Shown here piece by piece: positions 43,522 to 52,142 of a stretch of 64,000 nt of DNA. The DNA is from Oxalobacteraceae bacterium OTU3CAMAD1 (GTDB lineage: Bacteria > Pseudomonadota > Gammaproteobacteria > Burkholderiales > Burkholderiaceae_D), in contig CP099650.1 of NCBI GenBank assembly GCA_024123915.1, positions 5,456,001 to 5,520,000 of the forward strand. Direction: 5' to 3'. Position 1 is the stretch's first letter, and each line of letters starts with the position of its first letter. The notes beneath the pieces were generated by a model. That model had not been told where the DNA came from. It saw only the letters and a program-made list of their open reading frames with translations, and did no database searches. The position numbers and the translations under genes are program-made.

Positions 43522-44805
43522 TCAGGCTTGCCGCGCCAGCCGGATGCCGGTGAACTGCCAGCGGGCGCCGGCCGGGAAGAAGTTGCGGTAGCTGGCGCGC
43601 GCGTGCCCGGCGGGCGTGGCGCATGAGGAACCACGCAGCACATACTGATTCAACATGAATTTGCCGTTGTATTCGCCCAGCGCGCCCGGCGCGGTCCGAT
43701 AGCCCGGATAAGGCGAGTAGCTGCTGCTGGTCCACTGCCAGCAATGGCCGAACATCTGCAGCAGCCCAGGATCGGTGACGGCGGCAGCGCCGGCGCCGGC
43801 GGGATGCAGCTCGCCGGTGTCGATTGCCGCCCGCGCGGCGGCGACCTCCCACTCCGCCTCGGTGGGCAGGCGGGCGCCGGCCCAATGGGCATAGGCGTCC
43901 GCCTCGAACAGCGAAAGATGCGTCACCGGCAGGTTCGGGTCCAACGCCTGCGCGCCGCGCAGCGTGAATTCCTGCCAGTCGCCGTTATCGTCCTGTCGCC
44001 AATAGATCGGGCACTTCAAATTCTGGCTGCGCACCCAATCCCAGCCCTCGGCCAACCACAGCGCCGCATTGAAGTAGCCGCCGGCGGCGATGAACGCCTG
44101 GTACTCCCCATTGGTCACGAGGCGTGACGCCAGCTGGAACGGCGCCACATACTGCTTGTGGCGGGGCAGCTCGTTGTCGAAGCAAAAGCCGTCGCCGTCA
44201 TAGCCTATCTCTGTCAGGCCGCCGTCGAAGCCCACCCACGACAATTGCGACGCCACGGGAGCCGCAGGCATGGCCGCCTCCATATAAGCGGGCAGCAAGG
44301 CGCTTTGCGCCAGCAGGTGTTTGACGTCGGTGAGCATCAGTTCCTGGTGCTGCTGCTCGTGCTCCAGCCCCAGCGTGATCAGCGTCTCGAGCTGTTCGCG
44401 TTGCGGCGCATCGAGTTCGGATGCCACGCCGGCCAACAAGCGGGCCACGCGCGCGTCGACATCGGCGCGGTAGGCACGCACCTGCGCCATCGCCGGCCGC
44501 GTCAACAGCCCGCGCTGGGCGCGCGGATGCTTTTCGCCGACGCCGTTGTAATAGGAGTTGAACAGCACCCGGAACGCCGGATGGAAAGGCTGGAACCCGG
44601 CCTCCATGCGCTCGAGGATGAAGGTCTCGAAGAACCAGGTGGTGTGCGCCAGGTGCCACTTGATCGGACTGGCGTCCGGCATCGACTGCGCGCCGCAATC
44701 CTCGTCGGTCAGTGGCTCGGCCAGCAGCAGCGAGCGCTGACGCACGGTGTAAAAGCGGGCGCTGAGTTGGGCGAAAAGTGGCTGCTGCGGCAAACGCATG
44801 TCCAT
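43522..44805 (-). CDS. egtB: Ergothioneine biosynthesis protein EgtB (hercynylcysteine sulfoxide synthase)
   Basis: A 427-residue non-haem iron sulfoxide synthase. The DinB-like N-terminal domain has the iron ligands in WHLAHTTWFFE (His51/His54) and HEQQHQE (His149, His153, Glu155); the C-terminal FGE-like domain has VTHLSLFEADAYAHWAGARL, PTEAEWEVA and GHCWQWTSSSYSPYPGY. It couples hercynine with cysteine or gamma-glutamylcysteine using O2. The start at 44805 follows an AGGAAGAG site. It lies 16 bp after egtD on the same strand, forming an egtD-egtB operon. No egtA, egtC or egtE is nearby, so direct use of cysteine and a general PLP lyase are likely (inference). Confidence 0.93.
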   Translation of the reverse strand: MDMRLPQQPLFAQLSARFYTVRQRSLLLAEPLTDEDCGAQSMPDASPIKWHLAHTTWFFETFILERMEAGFQPFHPAFRVLFNSYYNGVGEKHPRAQRGLLTRPAMAQVRAYRADVDARVARLLAGVASELDAPQREQLETLITLGLEHEQQHQELMLTDVKHLLAQSALLPAYMEAAMPAAPVASQLSWVGFDGGLTEIGYDGDGFCFDNELPRHKQYVAPFQLASRLVTNGEYQAFIAAGGYFNAALWLAEGWDWVRSQNLKCPIYWRQDDNGDWQEFTLRGAQALDPNLPVTHLSLFEADAYAHWAGARLPTEAEWEVAAARAAIDTGELHPAGAGAAAVTDPGLLQMFGHCWQWTSSSYSPYPGYRTAPGALGEYNGKFMLNQYVLRGSSCATPAGHARASYRNFFPAGARWQFTGIRLARQA

Positions 44806-44821
44806 ATCGTGTCTCTTCCTG

Positions 44822-45769
44822 TCAGTCGCGGATAACGCGGGCGTGAATGACGGCGAACCAGCCCGCCGGATCGGTCCAGACACGGGTGGTGGCAAACCCG
44901 GACTGCTCCAGCAGGCCGACGAAGGACTGCCGCGTATATTTATAACTGTCCTCGGTGTGTATGCGCTCACCCTGCGCGAAGCGGCGCTCGCCGCCCTGCC
45001 AGCGCACAGTCAACGCGCTGCGCGCCTCCAGGTGCATTTCGATGCGGCTTTCCTCCTGGTTGAAGAAAGCGATGTGCCGCCACTGGCGCACGTCGAAGTC
45101 GGCGCCGATCAAATGATTGACGTGCCGCAGCATGTTCAGGTTGAAGGCCGCCGTCACGCCGATCGCGTCGTCATACGCCGCATCGAGCACCGCGCTGTCC
45201 TTGATCAGGTCCACGCCGATCAACAGGCCGCCGTCGTCGCCGGCGTTGGCGTGCAGGCCGCGCAGGAAAACCTTGGCCTGTTCGGGCGAAAAGTTACCGA
45301 TCGACGAGCCGGGATAGAAAAACAGGCGGCGCCGATGGCGCACACTGTCCGGAAGCGCGAAGCCGCTGGAAAAATCGAGTCCCAGCGGCGTCATTTCAAT
45401 TTGCGGGAAGCGCTGTTGCAGGCGCGAGACGGAATCGAGCAGGAAATCGCGCGAGATATCGACCGGCACGTACTGCGCCGGTTGCAGCAGCGGGAACAGG
45501 CCGGCGGCCTTGGCGCAATTGCCGGCGCCCAGATCGATCAGCGAGGTGCCGGTGCCGATGTCGCGCGCCATATCCGCGCCGTGCGCGGCGAAGATGCCGG
45601 CCTCGGTGCGGGTGGGATAGTACTCCGGCAGTTCGCAAATCGCCTCGAACAGCTTGGAGCCCAGGCCGTCGTACAGATATTTGGGCGAAGTATTCGCGTC
45701 GGAAGCCAGCAGGCCGGCGCTGATTTCGGCGATGACCGCATCGCTGCCGTGAGGGCGGGACATTTGCAT
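44822..45769 (-). CDS. egtD: L-histidine N(alpha)-methyltransferase EgtD
   Basis: A 315-residue SAM-dependent enzyme that trimethylates histidine to hercynine, the precursor of ergothioneine and selenoneine. It begins with SPKYLYDGLGSKLFEAICELPEYYPTRTE (here in part), the typical EgtD opening. The SAM site is LIDLGAGNCAKA, with VPVDIS next. FFPGSSIGN (here FFYPGSSIGNF) and the C-terminal EDSYKYTRQSF complete the family pattern. It is the first gene of egtD-egtB and divergent from the ABC importer across 190 bp. Because no second egtD is seen, it probably feeds both EgtB and SenA. Confidence 0.94.
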   Translation of the reverse strand: MQMSRPHGSDAVIAEISAGLLASDANTSPKYLYDGLGSKLFEAICELPEYYPTRTEAGIFAAHGADMARDIGTGTSLIDLGAGNCAKAAGLFPLLQPAQYVPVDISRDFLLDSVSRLQQRFPQIEMTPLGLDFSSGFALPDSVRHRRRLFFYPGSSIGNFSPEQAKVFLRGLHANAGDDGGLLIGVDLIKDSAVLDAAYDDAIGVTAAFNLNMLRHVNHLIGADFDVRQWRHIAFFNQEESRIEMHLEARSALTVRWQGGERRFAQGERIHTEDSYKYTRQSFVGLLEQSGFATTRVWTDPAGWFAVIHARVIRD

Positions 45770-45959
45770 GGTGACTCTGCCTTTGACTGAAGGTGCATGT
45801 CCCGCCAGCGGTCTCCCCTGCCGTAGACAAACTTTTTGTTATGATAGCTGAATATCCATTTTGAAGCGCCGCGTGGCAGAGGACCGTGCGGCTTTTCACT
45901 TTCGGCCGAGTTACAAGCATATAAATAGAAACATAAATCCTTCACATAGGGCACCGACA

Positions 45960-46835
45960 ATGAAATTTTCCCCGATGAACACGCTCAAATCCCTGCTGGC
46001 CGCCGGCCTGCTGCTGGCCGCCGCCCATTCCCAGGCGCAATCCGCCGACCGCGTGCTGCGCGTGTCCGCCATCCCGGACGAGGCGCCGACGGAATTGCAG
46101 CGCAAGTTCAAGCCGCTGGGCGAGTACCTGGAGAAGAAGACCGGCATGAAGGTCGAATTCACTCCGGTCACCGATTACGCGGCGTCGGTCGAAGCGCTGA
46201 TCAATAAAAAAGTGGACATGGTCTGGTTTGGCGGCTTCACCTTCGTGCAGGCCAAGGACCGCAGCAAGAACCAGGTCACGCCGCTGGTGCAGCGCGCCGA
46301 AGACGAAAAATTCCGCTCCGTGTTCATCACCACCAACAAGGACATCAACAAGCTGGAAGACCTGAAAGGCCGCACCCTGAGCTTCGGTTCCGAGTCGTCG
46401 ACCTCCGGCCACCTGATGCCGCGCTCCTTCCTGCTGGCCGCTAAAATCGATCCGGACAGCGATCTGAAACGCATCGCCTTCTCCGGTGCGCATGACGCCA
46501 CCGTCGCCGCTGTCGCCGGCGGCAAGGTCGATGCCGGCGCGTTGAATATCTCGGTCTGGGAAAAACTGGTCGCCGAGAAGAAGGTCGATCCTGCCGTGGT
46601 GCGCGTGTTCTACACCACCCCTGGCTACTACGACTACAACTGGACCGTGCGCACCGACATGAGCGCGGATCTGAAGAAAAAGATCACCGACGCCTTCCTG
46701 GCCCTCGATGCGAAGAACCCGCAGGACAAGATCATCATGGATCTGCAACGCGCCTCGAAGTTCGTTCCGACCAAGGCCGAGAACTACACCGCCATCGAAG
46801 CGGCCGCCCAGAACGCCGGCCTGCTGAAGAAGTAA
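45960..46835 (+). CDS. PhnD-type ABC substrate-binding protein, putative selenate/selenium oxyanion binder
   Basis: A 291-residue periplasmic binding protein. The start at 45960 gives a Sec signal (NTLKSLLAAGLLLAAAHSQAQS). The fold matches the phosphate/phosphonate-binding PhnD family (RVSAIPDEAPTELQRKFKPLGEYLEKKTGM, in part; VDMVWFGGFTFVQA; SESSTSGHLMPRSF; SGAHDATVAAVAGGKVDAGAL). From memory, a close subfamily is labelled in databases as putative selenate ABC transporter binding protein; I cannot check that here. Position next to egtD and about 10 kb from senABC supports a selenium role, but phosphonate or another oxyanion is still possible. Confidence 0.8.
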   Translation: MKFSPMNTLKSLLAAGLLLAAAHSQAQSADRVLRVSAIPDEAPTELQRKFKPLGEYLEKKTGMKVEFTPVTDYAASVEALINKKVDMVWFGGFTFVQAKDRSKNQVTPLVQRAEDEKFRSVFITTNKDINKLEDLKGRTLSFGSESSTSGHLMPRSFLLAAKIDPDSDLKRIAFSGAHDATVAAVAGGKVDAGALNISVWEKLVAEKKVDPAVVRVFYTTPGYYDYNWTVRTDMSADLKKKITDAFLALDAKNPQDKIIMDLQRASKFVPTKAENYTAIEAAAQNAGLLKK

Positions 46836-46851
46836 GGTTTAAAAGTATTTC

Positions 46852-47685
46852 ATGCCGACCTACCAATTGCGGAACCTGACGGTGCGCCACCCGGGCACAT
46901 CGGCATCGGCTTCCGCTGCGGCTCCGGCCCTGCAAGCGATCTCGTTGACGGTACAACAGGGCGAGCAACTGGCGCTGATCGGCCCCTCCGGCGCCGGCAA
47001 GACCACGTTGCTGGCGACCCTGGCATGCGCCCAGCGGCCGGCCGAAGGCGGATTCAAAGCCTTCGGCGCCGATCCCTGGGCGCTGGGCGAAGCCGCGCGC
47101 CATCGCCTGCGCGCGCAATTGTTCCTGGCGCCGCAAACACCGCCGCTGCCGCCACGCCAACGCGTGGTGACGGCGGTGCTGGCCGCGCGCCTGCCGCAGT
47201 GGAGCGTGTGGCGCGCCCTCGTTTCACTCTTTAAGCCCGCCGACCCGCAAGCCGCGTGGCAGGCGCTGTCGCGCTTCAACCTGGGCGACAAACTGTATTC
47301 GCGCGTCGACCGCCTCTCCGGCGGCGAGCGCCAACGCTGCGGCCTGGCGCGCCTGCTGCTGTCGCCGGCCAAGGCCCTGCTGGTGGACGAGCCGCTGTCC
47401 GCGCTCGATCCCGCGCTGTCCGAGCTGACCCTGGCCACCTTGCGCGAGGAAGCCGCCTCGCGCGGCGCCACCCTGATTTGCAGCCTGCACCAGGTCGACC
47501 TGGCGCTGCGCCACTTCCCGCGCATCGTCGCGCTGCGCAACGGCCGCGTCGAATTCGACCTGCCGCGCGCGCAGGTCACGCAACAGATGATCGACGAGCT
47601 GTATCAAGGCGAACAAACCGTCAGCGCGCCGCAGCCCGACCACGAGGCGCTGGCCGTCAAACTGGGCATCGGCGCTTGTCTGTAA
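46852..47685 (+). CDS. PhnC-type ABC transporter ATP-binding protein
   Basis: A 277-residue ATPase of the importer. Walker A is GPSGAGKT (residues 44-51), the signature LSGGERQRCGLAR, and Walker B ALLVDEPLSALDP. It follows the binding-protein gene by 16 bp, and its stop overlaps the ATG of the first permease (TAATG), so the genes are translated together. Best seen as the energy unit of the putative selenium oxyanion importer. Confidence 0.92.
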   Translation: MPTYQLRNLTVRHPGTSASASAAAPALQAISLTVQQGEQLALIGPSGAGKTTLLATLACAQRPAEGGFKAFGADPWALGEAARHRLRAQLFLAPQTPPLPPRQRVVTAVLAARLPQWSVWRALVSLFKPADPQAAWQALSRFNLGDKLYSRVDRLSGGERQRCGLARLLLSPAKALLVDEPLSALDPALSELTLATLREEAASRGATLICSLHQVDLALRHFPRIVALRNGRVEFDLPRAQVTQQMIDELYQGEQTVSAPQPDHEALAVKLGIGACL

Positions 47686-48530
47686 TGGCTGTTTTTCCAC
47701 ACAATTTTCCACCCCATCTGCACGCCGATCCGGCCTGGCGCGGCCGCTTGATCGCCTGCGCGGCCGCCGTCATCGTCCTGTGGCCGATGCTGGTCGTCAG
47801 CGAATTCAAGCCGTGGATACTGTGGGACTGGCAAAGCCTGTCGGCCACCGGGCGCTTTCTGTCGGACTTCCTGGTGCCCGCGCACGGCGCCGAATTCCTG
47901 CAAATGCTGCTGCGCGAAACCTGGCAGACCGTTGCCATCGCCACCGCCGGGCTGACCCTGGCGCTGCTGGGGGCCGTCCCCGCCACCTTGATCATCAACG
48001 AAAAGCTGTCGATATCCGCGCTGGGCACGGGGCGCATGCGCCTTCCGGCCAGGCTGCTGCGCCAGGGCGTGCGCTGGCTGCTGGTGCTGCTGCGCAGCGT
48101 GCCGGAACTGGTATGGGCGCTGCTGTTCGTGCGCATCATCGGCCTCGGTCCCACCGCCGGCGTGCTGGCCATCGCCCTCACCTACTGCGGCATGCTGGGC
48201 AAGGTCTACGCCGAGATCCTGGAATCTTCCGACTCCCACGCCACCGACACCCTGATGGCCAACGGCAGCGGCAGGCTGGGCGCGCTGCTGTACGGCGCGC
48301 TGCCGGAATCGGCGTCGGAACTGATGTCGTACACGGTCTACCGCTGGGAATGCGCGATACGCGGCTCGGTGGTGATGGGCTTTGTCGGCGCCGGCGGCCT
48401 CGGTCAGCGCATGGATGAATCGATGAAAATGCTGGCCGGCGCCGAGGTGTCCTCGATGTTGCTGGTGTTCGTGGCGCTGGTCGCGCTGGCGGACCTGTTC
48501 TCCAAGATCCTGCGGGGGCGGCTCGGATGA
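47685..48530 (+). CDS. PhnE-type ABC permease 1
   Basis: A 281-residue inner-membrane permease with about six helices. The ATG at 47685 overlaps the ATPase stop. The EAA-type cytoplasmic loop that contacts the ATPase is around ALPESASELMSYTVYRWE, followed by GFVGAGGLGQRMDESMKML. It ends with a 4-bp overlap into the second permease. Two separate permeases suggest a heterodimeric channel. Confidence 0.92.
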   Translation: MAVFPHNFPPHLHADPAWRGRLIACAAAVIVLWPMLVVSEFKPWILWDWQSLSATGRFLSDFLVPAHGAEFLQMLLRETWQTVAIATAGLTLALLGAVPATLIINEKLSISALGTGRMRLPARLLRQGVRWLLVLLRSVPELVWALLFVRIIGLGPTAGVLAIALTYCGMLGKVYAEILESSDSHATDTLMANGSGRLGALLYGALPESASELMSYTVYRWECAIRGSVVMGFVGAGGLGQRMDESMKMLAGAEVSSMLLVFVALVALADLFSKILRGRLG

Positions 48531-49333
48531 ACGACGTCAAACCGCATACCGGCATGCCCCAACCGCCGGCCCGGGACTGGACCGTGCTGGCGCTGATGGC
48601 GCTGGTGGCGGTGCTGATCGTGGCCAGCTTCGCCGCGCTGCCGTTGAAATGGCGCGAGTTCTTCACCATCGACGCGGTCAACAGCGTGCTCGAACTGCTG
48701 GCCGGCTTCGCGCCGCCGGACATCTCGCCGCGCTTCCTGACCAAGACCGCGTGGGCCACGATAGAAACGATGTCGATGTCGGCGCTCGGCACCTTGCTGG
48801 CGGTGGTCGCCGGGCTGGCGCTGTCGCTGCCGGCGTCGGGCCGCTTCGGCCGGGCGCCGCGCGCGGCGGTGCGCGCCGCGCTCAATGTGCTGCGCTCGAT
48901 CCCGGAACTGGTGTGGGCCTCGATCCTGCTGATCGCCGCCGGCCTGGGTCCGTTCGCCGGCACGCTGGCGCTGGCCGCGCACACCGCCGGCGTGCTGGGG
49001 CGCCTGTTCGCCGACGCGCTGGAAAACGCCGCGCCGCTGCCGGAGCAAAGCCTGCGCACCAACGGCGCCTCCGCCACCGCCGCCTTCTTCTACGCGACCT
49101 TGCCGCAAACGCTGCCGCAGATGCTGTCCTATACCTTGTACCGCTGGGAGAACAATATCCGCGCCGCCGCCATCCTCGGCGTGGTGGGCGCCGGCGGTTT
49201 GGGGCAGATGCTCAAATATCACCTGTCGCTGTTCCAGATGCAGAAGGCCGCCACCGTCATCATCGCCATGCTGCTGCTGGTCGCGCTGGTGGACGCCATC
49301 AGCTTCGCGATGCGCCGCGCGCTCACGCGCTGA
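48527..49333 (+). CDS. PhnE-type ABC permease 2
   Basis: A 268-residue permease homologous to the previous one, with the loop TLPQTLPQMLSYTLYRWENN and GVVGAGGLGQMLKYHL. The start overlaps the preceding stop by four bases (ATGA). With permease 1 it would form the membrane channel of the importer. The next gene starts 42 bp later and encodes a different kind of ATPase. Confidence 0.92.
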   Translation: MNDVKPHTGMPQPPARDWTVLALMALVAVLIVASFAALPLKWREFFTIDAVNSVLELLAGFAPPDISPRFLTKTAWATIETMSMSALGTLLAVVAGLALSLPASGRFGRAPRAAVRAALNVLRSIPELVWASILLIAAGLGPFAGTLALAAHTAGVLGRLFADALENAAPLPEQSLRTNGASATAAFFYATLPQTLPQMLSYTLYRWENNIRAAAILGVVGAGGLGQMLKYHLSLFQMQKAATVIIAMLLLVALVDAISFAMRRALTR

Positions 49334-49375
49334 CCCGATAATCCGCCAATCGCTTCCTTACAGGAGCTCTGCCCC

Positions 49376-50071
49376 ATGCTCGAACTGCGCAACCTGTCCA
49401 AATCCTATGCCAGCGGCCGTCCGGTGCTGTCCAATCTCTCGTGGACCTTCAAGGCGGGCGAATTCGTCTCCATCATGGGCGACTCCGGCGTCGGCAAATC
49501 GACGCTGCTCAACCTCATCGCCGGCCTCGATACCCCAGATGCCTCCCCCAACGCCGCGCCGGGCGACTCGCCGATCATCGTCGACGGCGTGCCGATGTCG
49601 GGGCTCGACGACGACGCCGCCACCAAGTTGCGGCGCGCGCGCATGGGCTTTATTTTCCAGGCCTTCCACGTGCTGCCGCATCTGACCTTGCTGCAAAACG
49701 TCGCGCTGCCGCTGCTGCTCAACGGCCTGCCGACCGCGCGCGCGGCGGAGATGCTGGACGCCGTCGGCCTGGGCGGGCGCGGCGACGACTTCCCGCACCA
49801 GCTCTCCGGCGGCGAAATGCAGCGCGTGGCGATCGCCCGCGCGCTGGTGCACCGTCCGGCGCTGGTGCTGGCCGACGAGCCGACCGGCAACCTCGATCCG
49901 GACACCGCGCACAGCATCCTCACCTTGTTACGGAGGGAAATTAAATCGACCGGCGCGTGCGCCATTATGGTGACCCACTCCCGCGTTGCGGCCGAAATGA
50001 CAGACAAAGTCCTACAACTATCGAAAAGCTGCATACAAGAAACAACAAACGTCAACCCGTTTAAGCAATAA
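49376..50071 (+). CDS. LolD/MacB-like ABC ATPase without a permease
   Basis: A 231-residue ABC ATPase of the LolD/FtsE/MacB group. It has Walker A GDSGVGKST, the extended Q-loop region MGFIFQAFHVLPHLT, the signature LSGGEMQRVAIARAL and Walker B LVLADEPTGNLDP, all typical of that group. Such ATPases normally pair with an FtsX-like permease, which is absent here. It follows the importer operon by 42 bp but is not of the PhnC kind, so it may be an orphan or serve a permease elsewhere. Its last 20 codons are AT-richer than the rest. Confidence 0.88.
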   Translation: MLELRNLSKSYASGRPVLSNLSWTFKAGEFVSIMGDSGVGKSTLLNLIAGLDTPDASPNAAPGDSPIIVDGVPMSGLDDDAATKLRRARMGFIFQAFHVLPHLTLLQNVALPLLLNGLPTARAAEMLDAVGLGGRGDDFPHQLSGGEMQRVAIARALVHRPALVLADEPTGNLDPDTAHSILTLLRREIKSTGACAIMVTHSRVAAEMTDKVLQLSKSCIQETTNVNPFKQ

Positions 50072-50247
50072 ACAAGATAATTCATTTGTTAAACCCAGCA
50101 ATTTTCCGCGCAAAGTAGTATTATTTAAATTAACTTGCATGGTTATCAAGAATGTTGAGTCGCGTACCACATTCGGATCAAAAATGTGGGCGCTAGCCTT
50201 GCTGGGAAACGTCTTTATTGACACGTTTGAGCAAAGGAGGAGCAATC

Positions 50248-50535
50248 ATGAACGTACGGCAAAAAAAGCTGGAACTGATCGAGGCCATGAATCGTGCTCG
50301 GGCGCTGGAACCATCCAGCTTCGTCCCGAACAAGTTGCTTGATACCTTGATCGAAAAAATGAACTTAAAAAACGACGCGGAGTTGTGCCGAGTTTTAGAA
50401 GTGCAGCCTCCCATCATCAGCAAAATCCGACACCGCAAGCTGGCAGTTGGAGCCACGATTTTGCTGCGTATGCATGAAAAGTCAGAGATCAGCATACGGG
50501 AATTGAAAGATCTGTCGACCGCTTCGATGCATTGA
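50248..50535 (+). CDS. Small HTH-like DNA-binding protein
   Basis: A 95-residue protein with an excellent ribosome site (AAAGGAGGAG). The middle (AELCRVLEVQPPIISKIRHRKLAVG) looks like a Cro/XRE-type helix-turn-helix. Codon use and base composition are clearly lower in GC than the neighbours, as is the 170 bp upstream. That upstream stretch holds a 7-bp hairpin (CCACATT / AATGTGG at 50167-50189). The gene may have been acquired by transfer. The target is unknown. Confidence 0.7.
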   Translation: MNVRQKKLELIEAMNRARALEPSSFVPNKLLDTLIEKMNLKNDAELCRVLEVQPPIISKIRHRKLAVGATILLRMHEKSEISIRELKDLSTASMH

Positions 50536-50675
50536 GCAGCCTAGCTGATCTTGCCATGCCAGGCGCCGGTATGCGGTAGCGGCGCCCCCTTAATGCACCA
50601 AAGCGTCAGCCCAAACCCCGCTGAACGCCGCATTAAGTCCCCACAGAGCTCCACCTGCTCCATCAACAAAATCCA

Positions 50676-52019
50676 TCAGAAGAATTCAGGATGCCGCTTT
50701 AACAGCTGCGCCTCGAAGTCATTGACGGCCGTGAAGTTCGGCACCTTCGGCGCGATGCCGCGTCCTATGTCCCAGCTGCGCCACGCGCGCGGGCTATCGC
50801 CGGTCAACAGCAGCAAGTCCCCCAGATCCTTGTACGCGCCGCCCAACACCGGATTGGCTTCCAGCACCTCGCCGAACAGCTGCAGGCTTTCCTTGCGCTG
50901 GCCCAGCCGCAGGCGGTTGTTCGCCTCCAGCAGCTTGAGGACATAGGCCTTGCGCGGCGCCTGCTTGCGCAGCTGCTCCAGCGTCTTGACCGCGCCCTCG
51001 TACTCCTCCTTGCTCTTCGGGCTCACGGAAGCGAGCATCAGCGCCACCGCCGGGTCCTCGCGCATCTTCTCCAGCTGCGCCGGCGTAAACGGCAGCATCG
51101 GCTCGCCGGTGGCCAGCACGCACTCGGTACGGCCCAGCATCGTGTCGAGCGGCTGGTCTTCGCGGTAGTCGGCGGCCGTGTCGCAGGGATGGGCGGCGCG
51201 CAGCGCCGCCAGCCGTTCCGGCGTGAGCGCCGCCATGCGGTCGAGCATGATATCGAGTTCCCCCGCCAGTTCCCCCGTCTGCGCCGCTCGGGGCGCGTAG
51301 CCTTTCAGATCGTAGGCCGGCGGCCGCGCGCTCTTCACTTCGGCGACGCTGATGCTGACGGTGCGCACGCCCACGCCGGTGTTGACGGTGAACGTCAACT
51401 GCCCGGGAATGACGCCATCCCTGGCCAGTCTGGCCAGCAGCTGCGGATGTCCCGCCTGCGTGTAGCGCAGGAACTGCGCGAAGCGCGCCGCGTCGGCCGC
51501 GCCTACCTTGGCGCCGGCCTTGCTCCACGAGGCCAGCTTGCGGCCCTCGCTGGAAAACTCCAGTGTGCCGTCGCCGGCGCTTTCGTCGATCTTCACCGCG
51601 TCGTCGTCCGCCACCGCCAGCTCCTGTTCGCGGTCCACCTGGCGGCTGAGGGGCGTATCGATCTTCGCCTTGGCCAGCATGGCGTTGATGTTTTCGCGGT
51701 TCTTCAGCTCCATCGTGCGGAAGCCGGCGATGCTGTACAGCGAGTAGTCGACATAGACCTTGTTGACGGTATCGAGCACGTAGTAGCGCCGCGACTTGAA
51801 GTCGTAGATCAATTCGACCTTGGGCATTTTCACGGCGGTGTAGCCGTCGGACAGCGTCACGTCCATCACCTGGCGTGTATCGGCCGGCGGATTGCTCACG
51901 CCTTTGACCGATTCGGTATGCACCGAGGAGGTGACCTGCAAGGTGACGGCGGCGAAAGCGGAGTGGCCGGCCAGCAGCGCGGCGCACAGCGACAGAAGGC
52001 GAAGCGGGTGTCGGACCAT
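50676..52019 (-). CDS. Exported protein with TPR-like C-terminus
   Basis: A 447-residue protein with a Sec signal (RLLSLCAALLAGHSAFA). The first 250 residues are rich in beta strands and not a family that I recognise. The C-terminal third contains tetratricopeptide-like helices (EEYEGAVKTLEQLRKQAPRKAYVLKLLEANNRLRLGQRKESLQLFGEVLEANP, here in summary) that probably bind partner proteins. It is divergent from the DUF1800 gene across 123 bp. Function unknown. Confidence 0.75.
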   Translation of the reverse strand: MVRHPLRLLSLCAALLAGHSAFAAVTLQVTSSVHTESVKGVSNPPADTRQVMDVTLSDGYTAVKMPKVELIYDFKSRRYYVLDTVNKVYVDYSLYSIAGFRTMELKNRENINAMLAKAKIDTPLSRQVDREQELAVADDDAVKIDESAGDGTLEFSSEGRKLASWSKAGAKVGAADAARFAQFLRYTQAGHPQLLARLARDGVIPGQLTFTVNTGVGVRTVSISVAEVKSARPPAYDLKGYAPRAAQTGELAGELDIMLDRMAALTPERLAALRAAHPCDTAADYREDQPLDTMLGRTECVLATGEPMLPFTPAQLEKMREDPAVALMLASVSPKSKEEYEGAVKTLEQLRKQAPRKAYVLKLLEANNRLRLGQRKESLQLFGEVLEANPVLGGAYKDLGDLLLLTGDSPRAWRSWDIGRGIAPKVPNFTAVNDFEAQLLKRHPEFF

Positions 52020-52142
52020 GGGTTTCTCTATCGCCTAGTCGATTAATGATTGAGGAGGGAGCGCGCGCCACGGTAACATGTTGTAGCACACGATACATAG
52101 CAAATATAGCAGTTCGCCGGGATTGGCGTACTCTGGAGCCTT

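Noticed and set aside
43284..43553. 89-codon ORF on the plus strand between GNAT and egtB
   Set aside because: No ribosome site, low-complexity Arg-rich product, overlaps the end of egtB.
46000..49333. Phosphonate importer phnDCE as a firm call
   Set aside because: No phosphonate catabolic genes are near. The fold is PhnD-like, but the context points to selenium, so the substrate is left as putative.
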